The notes under the pieces were generated by a model. It did no database searches, was not told the origin of the DNA, and saw nothing but the letters and a program-made list of their open reading frames with translations. A program made the translations under genes and the position numbers. DNA of 32,262 nucleotides from an uncultured Opitutales bacterium (lineage in GTDB: Bacteria > Verrucomicrobiota > Verrucomicrobiia > Opitutales > Intestinicryptomonadaceae): positions 1 to 32,262 of the forward strand of contig URDC01000017.1 of NCBI GenBank assembly GCA_900546565.1, written 5' to 3'. This document shows positions 1 to 8,685 of this stretch, piece by piece (within the stretch, counting starts at the first letter, position 1; the number at the start of each line of letters is the position of its first letter).

Positions 1-97
1 GATTGCCGCCACTTTCGAAAATGCAAAAGACCCAGCAAGCCGCGCCTCGCCCGTTCTAGCCCAGCACCTATGTTGATTCTAACGCGATAAATAGTGT

Positions 98-127
98 AAA
101 AGTCTTTCCCTGTCGGGAAAGACTTTT
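98..127. terminator. Perfect 13-bp hairpin, bidirectional terminator
   Basis: The arms AAAAGTCTTTCCC (98-110) and GGGAAAGACTTTT (115-127) pair perfectly around a TGTC loop, with A and T tracts at the base on both sides. It could end transcription from a gene left of the window on the plus strand, or from the minus-strand run that ends at 338. Confidence 0.75.
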
Positions 128-153
128 CTATACTTTAATCGGGAGTCAAAGCG

Positions 154-170
154 GATTGGCGAAGCCAATC
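154..170. repeat. Short palindrome, AAAGCGGATTG family
   Basis: GATTGGC and GCCAATC form a perfect 7-bp inverted repeat around GAA. It is preceded by CAAAGCG and followed by GCGCC. The same word AAAGCGG(T)ATTG opens two palindromes at 12148 and 12195, so this looks like a dispersed intergenic repeat. Confidence 0.5.
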
Positions 171-248
171 GCGCCATTTTCGAACATTTAAAAAATTCGG
201 AAAGTTTTGGGAAAGAAACGTGCGGAGAGTTGTGGGATGCGCGGAGAC

Positions 249-311
249 ATTACGCGGACGCGTAATCCGCGCTCGGGGGCAAAGCCCCCGCTATGGAAGC
301 CGCACCTGCGG
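249..311. repeat. Cluster of three small inverted repeats
   Basis: Three perfect inverted repeats follow one another: ATTACGCG/CGCGTAAT (249-266, spacer GA), CGGGGGC/GCCCCCG (274-290, spacer AAA) and CCGCA/TGCGG (300-311, spacer CC). They lie just past the stop codon of the FAD oxidoreductase on the minus strand and could fold in its 3' end. No poly-T tract follows, so a classical terminator is not supported here. Confidence 0.45.
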
Positions 312-337
312 ACGCCGCTTGCCAACATTTAAAATCA

Positions 338-2305
338 TTAGTAGATGCGGATTTCGAAGATGGAGACTTTTGGAGAGCCGTTTGTTGCGAGGCACTGCAA
401 TGTCAGTTTTAGGGCGTTTATTTTGGGGAATTTTATTACGCAACGTTTTTGGTAGTTATCGCGCACTTTTGCCAATTCCTTTTCGGTGCCGTCGGGCAAG
501 GTCGCCTTTATATCGAAATCTTTTAATGTTTCCGGCTGCGGCGCCTGAACTACTTTTTTTACAAATGCTGTTTCGAGTGTCGGAGTCAACAATCGCGAAC
601 CCGTATCGAGATTTACGATGACTTCCGAAATCGGCATAGGGGTCTCCCACTGGACTGTTATTGACGGGGTTGCGGCGATTTCCGCACGCCAACGGTTTTT
701 ATACTCGCCCTTCATATCGAATATTTGTCCCGTGACGATGTTGGCGGGGGCTGTGCCGTCGCAGGAGTGGGTTGCCGAAATTTTTGCGCATCTTGCGAAA
801 TCGAGCGGATCGGTGTTTTTCGCCCCGAGGATAATTTGCCCGTCGCGCAGAAGTTTTTGGCGCAATGTCTCGACGAGTTTTGGAGATGCGGAAATATCGC
901 GCGGAAATATGTTTTGTTTTGAGCACATTGCCGCGGCAGTTCCCGCAGTTTGTCCGGCAACGGCGCAGACGTTCATAACGCGCGTGGAGGTGAATGCCAA
1001 GTGGCTGGTGCTCATATTGCGCCCCGCCATCATCAGGTTTTTCAGCCCTTTTGCATACATTGCCGTAAGCGGCAAGTTGTAGAAAGGCGTGTTGCCGCCA
1101 TACATTGCGGGCTTTTTACCCGTTGCGTAAAAGCCCTCCGAAGGTTGGTCTTCCATAGGCCAACCGACTGCCGCGACTTGGTCGGGCAGGTTTTTCCAGC
1201 CGCCCGCGATGTCGTGCTGCGTGAAAATCCGCTCGCCCGCAATTCTGAAACTGTCGCGCTTGCCGGGTATCATACCGATGAAGTCGAGGGCGCGATTTGC
1301 GGTTTCGGGATATTTGCCGCTGTTTTTGATGTAATCCCAGACGCCCAAGACAATCGACAGAAGTTCGAAGCGAATGACTTCGTTGTCGCGAATGGTGTCC
1401 GCCAAGCCGCCGTGCGAGATGAACCAATAGCCGTAATCAAAACCCCAACGCGACGGATCGCGGAATTGGAGGTTTTCGGCGGTGATTTTTTTAGCCCACG
1501 CGGGAGCTTTGAACGGCACGGGGCGGTCGAGGACTTTGCTTGTGAACATAATTGAACTGCACAAGTGCCCGCCCTTTTGGTAGGTGTCGGCGAGCGGTTC
1601 GCCGAATTTTTCCGAGCCCTCGCGCCCGTCCATAAGTTCCGCGCCCGCCTCCATTGCGAGTCTGGAATCGCCAGTGCAATCGACAAAGATTTTGGCGGAG
1701 ATTTTGTAGATCGAGAGTGTTTTGTCGCAACGCGCGTAGGCGCAGCGGATTTGTCCGCCGTCGGACTCAGCCGCGAAAACTGCGGTATCAAGAATCAGGG
1801 TGAGGTTGGGCTCGCTAATGCATTTGTCGTAGAGGAGCAGGTCCCAAACTTCCCACGAGCGTTGGGGGTTGTTGGCGGCGTTGTCGAGTTTTATTTCCTC
1901 CAAAATGCCCGCCTCGCGCCAGCCCCACTTTTCGGAATCAATACCGAGCGGGTGCATTCGGATTTCGCTACTCGCATTTCCGCCGAGTCTTGACCTGTCC
2001 TGAACGAGGACGGTTTTTGCTCCGCTTCGAGCCGCGGCAATCGCGGCGCAGACGCCTGCAAGTCCGCCTCCGGCGACGAAGACGTCGCATTCGATCTGTT
2101 TTTTGTCCATATGCGGTTCGGCGTTTTGCCCGAATTTTTTGCCAGCGATTTTGGACTCGATGTCGCGTCCGATCGGGCTCTTAGCGGCGGACTCTGCTCG
2201 GGTTTCGGGCGCGCGGACAAAAAGCGAATACCCAAAGCCCGACAATGTGCAAGCGCGAATAAAGTCTCTGCGCCCGAAAGTTGCGGAAGTGTTTTTTTCT
2301 TTCAT
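338..2305 (-). CDS. Tat-exported FAD-dependent oxidoreductase with a C-terminal beta-sandwich-like region
   Basis: This is a 655-residue flavoprotein of the FAD_oxidored family. The ATG at 2305 is preferred because it sits two bases after the upstream stop and places a twin-arginine motif (GRRDFIR, residues 11-17) ahead of a hydrophobic stretch, as in a Tat signal; an ATG at 2356 would add 17 residues and overlap the upstream gene. The Rossmann FAD motif GGGLAG (79-84) is followed by the GG-N segment near 108-110. The last roughly 140 residues look like a discoidin-type beta-sandwich, by impression only. Such proteins in PVC bacteria and Lentisphaerae are periplasmic and often tied to carbohydrate use, but the substrate cannot be read from the sequence. 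It is the last gene of the lpxR-thiC-C_GCAxxG_C_C run. Confidence 0.85.
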   Translation of the reverse strand: MKEKNTSATFGRRDFIRACTLSGFGYSLFVRAPETRAESAAKSPIGRDIESKIAGKKFGQNAEPHMDKKQIECDVFVAGGGLAGVCAAIAAARSGAKTVLVQDRSRLGGNASSEIRMHPLGIDSEKWGWREAGILEEIKLDNAANNPQRSWEVWDLLLYDKCISEPNLTLILDTAVFAAESDGGQIRCAYARCDKTLSIYKISAKIFVDCTGDSRLAMEAGAELMDGREGSEKFGEPLADTYQKGGHLCSSIMFTSKVLDRPVPFKAPAWAKKITAENLQFRDPSRWGFDYGYWFISHGGLADTIRDNEVIRFELLSIVLGVWDYIKNSGKYPETANRALDFIGMIPGKRDSFRIAGERIFTQHDIAGGWKNLPDQVAAVGWPMEDQPSEGFYATGKKPAMYGGNTPFYNLPLTAMYAKGLKNLMMAGRNMSTSHLAFTSTRVMNVCAVAGQTAGTAAAMCSKQNIFPRDISASPKLVETLRQKLLRDGQIILGAKNTDPLDFARCAKISATHSCDGTAPANIVTGQIFDMKGEYKNRWRAEIAATPSITVQWETPMPISEVIVNLDTGSRLLTPTLETAFVKKVVQAPQPETLKDFDIKATLPDGTEKELAKVRDNYQKRCVIKFPKINALKLTLQCLATNGSPKVSIFEIRIY

Positions 2306-2307
2306 CG

Positions 2308-2778
2308 TCAAAGCTGGGAAGCGATTGTTGAGGCGGTCGAAATGACGCGCAAGCACGGGCGAGTTTGATAATACTCGGCGGTGCGGGGGTCGGGGGTTGG
2401 GGTGGAATTTTCGCCTTTTTGCAATTCGAGGATTTCGCGGCAGACTACGGAGCCGTTTTGTGTGCGGAAAAATTCCGCCATTTTTTGAACCCTCGAATAG
2501 ACCTCAGCCTTATTTTCTTTTGACGGGGCTGCCGAGCCGTATTTCAAGCCCGCGAGCATTGCGCAAGCCGAGAATGCGCCGCAGACCTCGCGCATTCTGC
2601 CGACGCCGCCGCCCAAGCCCTCGGAAAGCCGCAATGCTGCATCGAATTCGATGCCGTATTTTTCGGCGTTGGCTGCAAATACCGACTGGGCGCAATTATA
2701 GCCTTGGAGGAACAATTTTTGTTCTTTGGTGAAACTGTCGCCATTGTGGTCGGGGGTATTTCTGTCTGTGGTAGGCAT
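2308..2778 (-). CDS. C_GCAxxG_C_C family protein
   Basis: This 156-residue protein matches the small redox-type family named for its spaced cysteines. Visible blocks are GYNCAQSVF near the N-terminus, a glycine-rich LGGGVGRMREVCGAFSAC segment in the middle, VVCREIL, and a final Cys close to the C-terminus. The family often occurs beside redox enzymes or transporters, and its biochemical role is not settled. It lies between thiC (33-base gap) and the FAD oxidoreductase (two-base gap), so it is almost certainly co-transcribed with both. A redox or metal-binding job beside the flavoprotein is inference. No Shine-Dalgarno is visible in the 33 bases upstream. Confidence 0.8.
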   Translation of the reverse strand: MPTTDRNTPDHNGDSFTKEQKLFLQGYNCAQSVFAANAEKYGIEFDAALRLSEGLGGGVGRMREVCGAFSACAMLAGLKYGSAAPSKENKAEVYSRVQKMAEFFRTQNGSVVCREILELQKGENSTPTPDPRTAEYYQTRPCLRVISTASTIASQL

Positions 2779-2811
2779 TTTTTTGTGGAGACTGTATAGG
2801 TGGAATGAGGA

Positions 2812-4560
2812 TTATTTTTCCCGAGTATCTTTTTGGGAGAGCTGTGTTTTAAGCTGCAAAGAAGCGCGCATTGAGCAGAACTTGGGCCCGCACATTGAGC
2901 AATAATGCAAGTCGGGCTTATCGGGCGAGAAGTCCCTATCGTGGGTGCGGCGGAACTCCAAAGCGCGTTCGGGGTCGAGGGAGAGGTTGATTTGGTCGCC
3001 CCAACGCAATTCGAGGCGGGCTTTACTCATGGCGTTGTCGCGATACTGCGCGGCGGGGTGTCCTTTGGCGAGGTCGACGGCGTGGGCTGCGAGTTTGAAT
3101 GCGACTACGCCCTCGCGAACGTCGTTCTTTTCGGGCAAACCGAGGTGTTCCTTGGGGGTGACGTAGCAGAGCATTGCGGTGCCGCCCCAACCGATTATCG
3201 AAGCTCCGATTGCGGCGGTGATGTGGTCGTAACCAGCGGCAATGTCGGTAACGAGGGGCCCGAGGGTATAGAATGGGGCTTCGTCGCACCAATCGAGTTG
3301 GTTATGCATGTTATCGCCTATCATTTGCATTGGGACGTGTCCGGGACCCTCGCACATAACTTGGACGTTGAATTTCCAAGCGCGTCGGGTGAGGTCGCCC
3401 TGCACTTTGAGTTCGCCGAACTGGGCGGAATCGTTGGCGTCGGCGATTGCGCCGGGACGGAGTCCGTCGCCGATTGAAAAGGCGATATCGTATGCCGCCA
3501 TAATTTCGCAGATTTCGTCCCAATGGGTATAGAGGAAATTCTCTTGGTTATGGGCTGTGCACCACTTTGCCATAATCGAGCCGCCGCGCGAAGCGATGCC
3601 CGCCATTCTGTTTGCGGCGGCGGGTATGAACTCGCGCAGGACGCCCGCGTGGATTGTGAAGTAATCGACGCCCTGTCGCGCCTGTTCGAGAAGGACGTCG
3701 CGGTAGACGTCCCAAGATAGGTCTTCGACGATTCCGCCGACCTTTTCGAGTGCCTGATAGAGGGGCACGGTGCCGACGGGAGTCGGGCAGTTGCGGATAA
3801 TCCACTCGCGCGTGGCGGTGATGTCCGCGCCCGTCGACAAGTCCATAAGGGTGTCGGAGCCCCATTTCAACGACCAGAGCATTTTTTCGACCTCCTCGGA
3901 AATCGAAGAACCCATTGAGCTATTGCCGATATTTGTGTTGATTTTTACGAGAAAGTTTCTGCCTATGATGGCGGGTTCGAGCTCGGGATGGTTGATGTTT
4001 GCGGGAATTATGGCGCGTCCGCGGGCGACCTCCTGCATTACGAACTCGGGGGTGATTTTTTGCGCCGCCGAGAATGCGCCCGCCGAGCCTCTGTGCTGGA
4101 TATAGAGCGAATCGCGCGGGGCCTCTGGCGACATTTTATCTTCGACGCCGTTTGCGCGGGCGGTGTTTTCGCGCAAGGCGACGTATTCCATTTCGGGGGT
4201 GATGATTCCCCTGCGGGCATAATACATTTGCGTTTCGCCGCCCGTCAAGCGTCTGACGCGGCGCGGTGTGAAGGGAACTTTTTCGGTGGGGGTGGTGGTG
4301 TATTCGTCGGTCGTCGCGCCGAAGGAATCGAGCCAAGCCTCGCGGGTGCGCGGCAAGCCCTGTGAGATGTCGAAGTGAAAAGACGGGTCCGACCACATTC
4401 CAGAGGTATCGTAGACGCGCACTGGGGAGTTCGGAATGCAGCCGTTTGCCGTGTGTGTGGGCGAGAGCTGGATTTCGGTGAAGCCTACCGAGACGTTTTC
4501 GCCGTCGACGTAGACTTTTGTCCGCCGCGGGTTGTCGAGAAAAAGTTTTTTTATATCCAT
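2812..4560 (-). CDS. thiC: Phosphomethylpyrimidine synthase ThiC
   Basis: ThiC is a radical-SAM-superfamily enzyme that rearranges aminoimidazole ribotide into hydroxymethylpyrimidine phosphate for thiamine synthesis in the cytoplasm. The 582 residues begin with the ThiC-associated domain (substrate-side block RVYDTSGMWSDP near 50) and continue through the barrel, with CEGPGHVPM and the NIGNSS segment visible. The C-terminal iron-sulfur signature C-x2-C-x4-C is intact at about residues 554, 557 and 562. The gene starts 25 bases after lpxR-like, and I see no TPP riboswitch between them or a THI-box-like stretch upstream, so regulation would have to come from the promoter of the run. The assignment is secure. 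Confidence 0.96.
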   Translation of the reverse strand: MDIKKLFLDNPRRTKVYVDGENVSVGFTEIQLSPTHTANGCIPNSPVRVYDTSGMWSDPSFHFDISQGLPRTREAWLDSFGATTDEYTTTPTEKVPFTPRRVRRLTGGETQMYYARRGIITPEMEYVALRENTARANGVEDKMSPEAPRDSLYIQHRGSAGAFSAAQKITPEFVMQEVARGRAIIPANINHPELEPAIIGRNFLVKINTNIGNSSMGSSISEEVEKMLWSLKWGSDTLMDLSTGADITATREWIIRNCPTPVGTVPLYQALEKVGGIVEDLSWDVYRDVLLEQARQGVDYFTIHAGVLREFIPAAANRMAGIASRGGSIMAKWCTAHNQENFLYTHWDEICEIMAAYDIAFSIGDGLRPGAIADANDSAQFGELKVQGDLTRRAWKFNVQVMCEGPGHVPMQMIGDNMHNQLDWCDEAPFYTLGPLVTDIAAGYDHITAAIGASIIGWGGTAMLCYVTPKEHLGLPEKNDVREGVVAFKLAAHAVDLAKGHPAAQYRDNAMSKARLELRWGDQINLSLDPERALEFRRTHDRDFSPDKPDLHYCSMCGPKFCSMRASLQLKTQLSQKDTREK

Positions 4561-4585
4561 AATAAGCGTGCGTTATTTGAATTTA

Positions 4586-5539
4586 TCAGAAAGAATATTT
4601 GACGGAGAACGTCCAGAATGTGTGGTGGGCGATGCGCTGCGAGGTGAACTCGCGCGTGCGGTAATTTAGGAGGAGTTCGGCGGCGAAGTTTGCGCGGGCG
4701 AGTGTGAGTCCGCAAACGGGCTCGAAGACGAACCACTCGGAATTGACGCCGTAGGGGCTGCTACCGAAGACGTTTCCGTCCAAAGTGATGTCGTAGCCGA
4801 CGAAGCGCGCGAGTGCGCCCGCTTTCAGGAAGAGCCGCCACGAAGTTGCGGAGGCGCAATCGGTGGGGGCGCGGGTGTCGCAGGAAGAAGCGTAATCTAT
4901 TTTGCCGAAATCGAAACCGCCGTCGAGGTTGAAGCCCGCGCGGGCGAGGATTGAGAGGTAGCCCTGTGTGAGGACGTTGCCCAAGTCGCACCCGACAGAG
5001 CCCGTGAGGTCGGCGTTTATGCCGCCGCCGAGGTCGGCTTTGTAGAGGCGTTGGGAATGTTTATAGGTGAGGACGAAGCCGACTTCGTTGTCGAGCTGGT
5101 TGTCCCAACCCTTGGGGCGTTTTAAGCCCCATGCGTTATGCCACAGACTTTGGACGTCCTGTGCGTAGGAGTATCTGCCGATACAGCCGAGTGTTACTGC
5201 GAAGGTATCGAGGGTGTTTTCGGTGGCGGCGTGGCAGGCTGCGTTTAGGTAGAGCCAGCCAGCGTAGGGGCGGTCGTCGAGCGGAGGGGTTGTCTCTTCA
5301 ATCGTCTGGGGAACGAACATACCCTGCCCCACGGCGAAGCTTGCGAACTTGGCGCAACCGGTGTTGGAGGAGGTTTCGAGGTGTCGGGTATACTGGATTT
5401 TCAGCCCGTTTGTGTAGTATCTGTCGGAAAAACCGATGTCGTTTTCAAAGAAGAGCGAAAGGGTTGATTTTCCGCCGTCTGCGCCGAAACAGATGGTTGC
5501 GGCAAGCAGAAGGATTGACAAAGCGGAGAAATTTTTCAT
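4586..5539 (-). CDS. LpxR family (DUF2219) outer-membrane lipid A deacylase-like protein
   Basis: This 317-residue protein has a Sec signal peptide (hydrophobic residues 5-18, likely cut near FGA-D) and then alternating beta strands that suit a 12-stranded outer-membrane barrel. Family blocks are clear: FENDIGFSDRYYTNG (31-45), DDRPYAGWLY (88-97), VQSLWH (129-134) and GWDNQLDNE (144-152). Salmonella LpxR removes the 3'-acyloxyacyl group of lipid A using an Asn-Asp pair and a Gln/His pair; here N33-D34 and Q130-H134 occupy equivalent positions with the same Q-x3-H spacing. This suggests an active enzyme, although many DUF2219 members are untested. It is the first gene of the run leading to thiC, and its start codon directly abuts the divergent rsmD region. 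Confidence 0.85.
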   Translation of the reverse strand: MKNFSALSILLLAATICFGADGGKSTLSLFFENDIGFSDRYYTNGLKIQYTRHLETSSNTGCAKFASFAVGQGMFVPQTIEETTPPLDDRPYAGWLYLNAACHAATENTLDTFAVTLGCIGRYSYAQDVQSLWHNAWGLKRPKGWDNQLDNEVGFVLTYKHSQRLYKADLGGGINADLTGSVGCDLGNVLTQGYLSILARAGFNLDGGFDFGKIDYASSCDTRAPTDCASATSWRLFLKAGALARFVGYDITLDGNVFGSSPYGVNSEWFVFEPVCGLTLARANFAAELLLNYRTREFTSQRIAHHTFWTFSVKYSF

Positions 5540-5551
5540 ATGCTCGACTAT

Positions 5552-6142
5552 ATGAGAATAACCGCGGGATATGCAAGAGGAATTTTACTGGGCGCGCCGA
5601 AGTCGGACGCCACGCGGCCTGCTACCGACGCGGCTCGGCTGGCGTTGTTTTCCTCGGTGGGAGGGGCGGTAGAATCGGCGCGGTGTCTCGACCTTTTCGC
5701 GGGAACGGGAGCGTATGGGTTGGAGGCGGCAAGCCGCGGCGCGGCGGAAGTCGTGTTCGTGGAAAACAACAGAAATGCGTTTAAAATATTAAAATCTAAC
5801 ATCGACGCGGTTTTGAAATGCGCGGACGCGGCTGGAATCGGGCGGGCGAAGGTCGAGGCGGTTTGCTCGGACTGTCTGAAATGCGGCGAGAGGCTCGGCG
5901 TCGGGCGGTTCGACTTCGTGTTTGCAGACCCGCCGTATGCCATGCTTTCGGACGGAGTTTTTTGTAAAAAGTTGGCGGATTTGTTTTGCGCAGTCGGAAG
6001 TGTCGGGACGCTTTTTATGCTCGAAGCCCCCGCGGAATTCGCGTTCGAGCGTCTCGGCGGCAGGCGCTTCGAGCTTGTCAAGAGACTCGGGAAGACGTCG
6101 AAAGGCAAGCCGTCGCAGATAATATTTAAAATCAGGCAATGA
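5552..6142 (+). CDS. rsmD: 16S rRNA (guanine(966)-N(2))-methyltransferase RsmD
   Basis: RsmD methylates G966 of 16S rRNA in the small subunit using S-adenosylmethionine. The 196-residue protein opens with MRITAGYARG, the typical RsmD start, so the ATG at 5552 is preferred to an in-frame ATG at 5540. The SAM-binding motif DLFAGTGAYGLEAASRGA is followed by FVENNR, and the catalytic N6/N2-type motif is DPPY in FVFADPPYAML. TRPATDAARLALF corresponds to the family's RPT..vReaLFn block. The start lies 12 bases from the divergent lpxR-like start codon. The pilT-like gene follows after a single base. Confidence 0.93.
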   Translation: MRITAGYARGILLGAPKSDATRPATDAARLALFSSVGGAVESARCLDLFAGTGAYGLEAASRGAAEVVFVENNRNAFKILKSNIDAVLKCADAAGIGRAKVEAVCSDCLKCGERLGVGRFDFVFADPPYAMLSDGVFCKKLADLFCAVGSVGTLFMLEAPAEFAFERLGGRRFELVKRLGKTSKGKPSQIIFKIRQ

Positions 6143-6143
6143 C

Positions 6144-7233
6144 ATGAACGAACTCGACCAATTGATTTTCGGCGCGGAATCGAAGCGCGCAACCGACATA
6201 ATTATTCAGGACGGGCGGCGGGGCGTATGTGCGCGTCAACCGCCGCATATCCGCATTCGACGATTTTATCCTGCCGCCTGCGGGCGAACTTTTAAAGCAG
6301 ATTTTGGAGCGGTTCCCCGAAGAGACGCGCCGCCGCTATGGGGAGGATTTGCGCTGTATGCGGGATGTCGACTGCGCGTTCGACTCGCAATCGAAAACCC
6401 GCGTGAGGGTCAATATTTTTACGACTGTCGGCGGACTGCAATTCGCGCTGAGGCTGATTCCGAAAGAGCGTATGAGTGCCGAACGAATAGGGATTCCGGC
6501 GGCGGTGCTCGACGCAGTGCACGCGCAGAGCGGGCTGTTTCTGGTTACGGGCATAAGCGGCTCGGGTAAGACGACGACGCTTGCGGCGATTTTGGACGTG
6601 ATGAATGCGACGGAGCAAAAGCACATTCTGACGATTGAAGACCCGATTGAATATGTTTTCGAGAACAAAGGGTGTCTGTTTTCGCAGCGCGAGATTCCTA
6701 CGCACGCGCGGGACTATGCGGGCGCGCTGCGCTCGGCGGTGCGCGAGAATGCCGATGTAGTCCTGATTGGCGAAATGCGCGACTATCCGACGGTGAAAGC
6801 GGCTATCGAGCTTGCCGAGACGGGACACTTGGTGCTTTCGACGCTGCACACGCGCAACTCGGTTTCGACTATCGACAGAATTTTGAGTATGACGACGACT
6901 CAGGAGCAGGCTCAGATGCGGGCTATGCTTTCGACGCAGCTTATCGGGGTGCTCTCGCAAAGCATTCTGCGGCGCAAGTCGGGCGGACTGATTGCCTCGT
7001 TCGAATTCATGAAGGCCACAAGTGCAATCCGCAACCAGATTCGCGAAGACAAGCTGCCGATGATTTACAGTGAAATCCAGACGGGCGCGCGCGAAGGCAT
7101 GATTACGATGGAAGACTATTTGGCGCGGCTTGTGGGGCGCGGGCTGGTTTCAGCCGAAGACGCCATGCGCGGGACGTCGAAGCCCGATGTGTTGGCTCGG
7201 GTTTTATCGGGCGCGCGCGATGTCGGAGTGTGA
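6144..7233 (+). CDS. PilT/PilU-type pilus retraction ATPase, interrupted by a one-base frameshift
   Basis: Two overlapping frames together encode one ATPase. The ATG at 6144 gives MNELDQLIFGAESKRATDII, then the frame is lost in a GGGG run at 6220-6223; the rest continues in the next frame to 7233. Removing one G restores a 362-residue protein of normal PilT size. The body has Walker A GISGSGKTTT, the Asp box LTIEDPIEYVFEN, Walker B VVLIGEMRD, the His box ETGHLVLSTLHTRNS, and the PilT-type AIRNQIRED and GMITMEDYL blocks. PilT and PilU power retraction of type IV pili. As written, only a GTG at 6229 could start the long frame, which would lose the first roughly 28 residues. A sequencing or assembly error and a real mutation are both possible. 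No other pilus gene is nearby. Confidence 0.85.
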
Positions 7234-7281
7234 TTGGAGAATGTGAAGTTGCGGGTTGCATGGATTGCAATCGCAAAAAAA

Positions 7282-7308
7282 ATGCGCCGAAATATGGCGC
7301 GTTTTTTG
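7282..7308. terminator. Bidirectional terminator between pilT-like and argA
   Basis: ATGCGCC (7282-7288) pairs with GGCGCGT (7296-7302), one T-G wobble included. The stem is preceded by an A tract and followed by a T tract, so it can end both convergent genes. A small TTGCA/TGCAA inverted repeat lies just upstream near 7256-7270. Confidence 0.7.
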
Positions 7309-7337
7309 TATTGGCAAATAATTTTTAATATTGTTTT

Positions 7338-8657
7338 TTATTTTTCGAGAGGAAACAAAAACACTTTCGAATTGCGCCCCGAAGCTTTGTATTTTTCGTA
7401 GCGCGGCGCGGGAAGAGCGTCGGGAGAAACCTCCGAAAACCCGCAAGTTCCCGTGAAGAACGGCGCGGATTTTGTGCTGAGGCAATAGAGTCTTTTATAG
7501 CCGCGTTCGCGCGCCTTCATCTTGACGTACTCGACCATTTTGCGCCCGACGCCGTTGCCCTGATAGAACGGCTGGACGTGCAGGCTTGCAAGTTCGGCGC
7601 AGTTGTCGCCGATGTCGAGGAGGCTCACGACGCCGATAATGCTTGCGTCCATTTCGTAGACGAAGTATGAGCCGATTTTTTCGGCGATGTCCTCCCGCGA
7701 ACGGTAGATGAGGTTTTGCGTTTTTGCCGAAACGGAAGTGATATTGAAAATCTGCGCGACGTCGTCGGGGGTTGCACTGCGGATTTTCTGGTATTCGTCG
7801 GCGTAAATCATGGTGGCGCAACCGACCTTATCGAAAAGCTCGGTTAGCAGGCAGGCGAAATCGCGCCCGTCGAGAATGTGCGCGCGAGGGGTTCTTCCCG
7901 CCTCCAATGCCTTGATTGAACATTTTGCTTTCGAGAGCACGCGCGGATCGACAAGATTTCCGCGCTCGCGCAGAATCTGTTTGACCTCAGCAAGCGGAAA
8001 TGCAACGGCGCGCTCGTCGCCGAGCATAAGCCCGCGCGTTTCCGTCATATAGATGAGTTTTGACGCGCCCAAGCCGATTGCGATATCCGCCGCCAAGCTG
8101 TCGGAATTTATGCGGAATAGACGCCCCTGCGAATTTACCGCCATTGGCGTGATTACGGGTATCATTCCAAGCGAGAGCAGGTTTTTGAGGACGGCAAAGT
8201 CGACTTTCTCGATTCTGCCGGCGTTGAGATAATCGACGCCCGAGACTATGCCGACTTCCGTGGCGCGGATTGCGTTTGTAAGCACGCAATTCATATTGCG
8301 CGTGGCGAAGGCGTCGATTATGGTTTGCGAGAGCGTGGCGGAAATTTCCTTGGCGCGGTCGAGGGTGGCGTCGTTGACCGGTTTTGTGCCGTCGGTATCC
8401 GAGATTTCATCGGGATGCAAGTCGCGCTCGCGCCGCATTTGCGCCCCGATTCCGTGCACGACGACGACGTTTATGCCGAGACTGCGCAAGACGGCTATGT
8501 CGGTTATTACGTCCGAAAAATTGTCGCAAGCTATGATGCTGCCGTCCATGGAAATCACGAACGTCTGGTTTTGGTACAGAGGAACGTATTCCAATATGCC
8601 GCGCAAATCGGACGCTTTAATCGTGATTTTTTTGGGTTCGGGTATCAGCTTTTCCAT
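7338..8657 (-). CDS. argA: Amino-acid N-acetyltransferase (N-acetylglutamate synthase) ArgA
   Basis: ArgA makes N-acetylglutamate from glutamate and acetyl-CoA, the first step of arginine synthesis. The 439 residues show the classic two-domain form: an amino-acid-kinase fold (about residues 15-275; VVVVHGIGAQ, and the FRINSDSLAADIAIGLGA block) that normally binds the feedback inhibitor arginine, and a C-terminal GNAT domain (about 290-439) with the acetyl-CoA loop QPFYQGNGVGRKM. GFSEVSPDALP near the end also matches ArgA. It follows efp after 28 bases in the same direction. No Shine-Dalgarno is apparent. The assignment is secure from the domain pairing. Confidence 0.92.
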   Translation of the reverse strand: MEKLIPEPKKITIKASDLRGILEYVPLYQNQTFVISMDGSIIACDNFSDVITDIAVLRSLGINVVVVHGIGAQMRRERDLHPDEISDTDGTKPVNDATLDRAKEISATLSQTIIDAFATRNMNCVLTNAIRATEVGIVSGVDYLNAGRIEKVDFAVLKNLLSLGMIPVITPMAVNSQGRLFRINSDSLAADIAIGLGASKLIYMTETRGLMLGDERAVAFPLAEVKQILRERGNLVDPRVLSKAKCSIKALEAGRTPRAHILDGRDFACLLTELFDKVGCATMIYADEYQKIRSATPDDVAQIFNITSVSAKTQNLIYRSREDIAEKIGSYFVYEMDASIIGVVSLLDIGDNCAELASLHVQPFYQGNGVGRKMVEYVKMKARERGYKRLYCLSTKSAPFFTGTCGFSEVSPDALPAPRYEKYKASGRNSKVFLFPLEK

Positions 8658-8685
8658 AGCCGCGCAATGTGGGTTCGGCGGGGTA

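Larger units (their letters stand above)
1..337. other. Gene-free segment at the window edge
   Basis: No convincing coding frame was found here. The segment holds a perfect hairpin (98-127), a palindrome of a type seen again near 12.1-12.3 kb (154-170), and three further small inverted repeats between 249 and 311. The plus-strand frame beginning at 220 runs antisense into the FAD oxidoreductase and has a composition typical of a shadow frame. A gene upstream of the window may end just before position 1. Confidence 0.6.

Noticed and set aside
220..621. Short plus-strand frame at the left end
   Set aside because: It overlaps the 3' part of the FAD oxidoreductase in antisense and is Arg-rich with no domain. 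No promoter or start signal supports it.
4561..4700. TPP riboswitch ahead of thiC
   Set aside because: The gap to the upstream gene is only 25 bases and no THI-box-like conserved stretch was seen by eye. A covariance search would be decisive.
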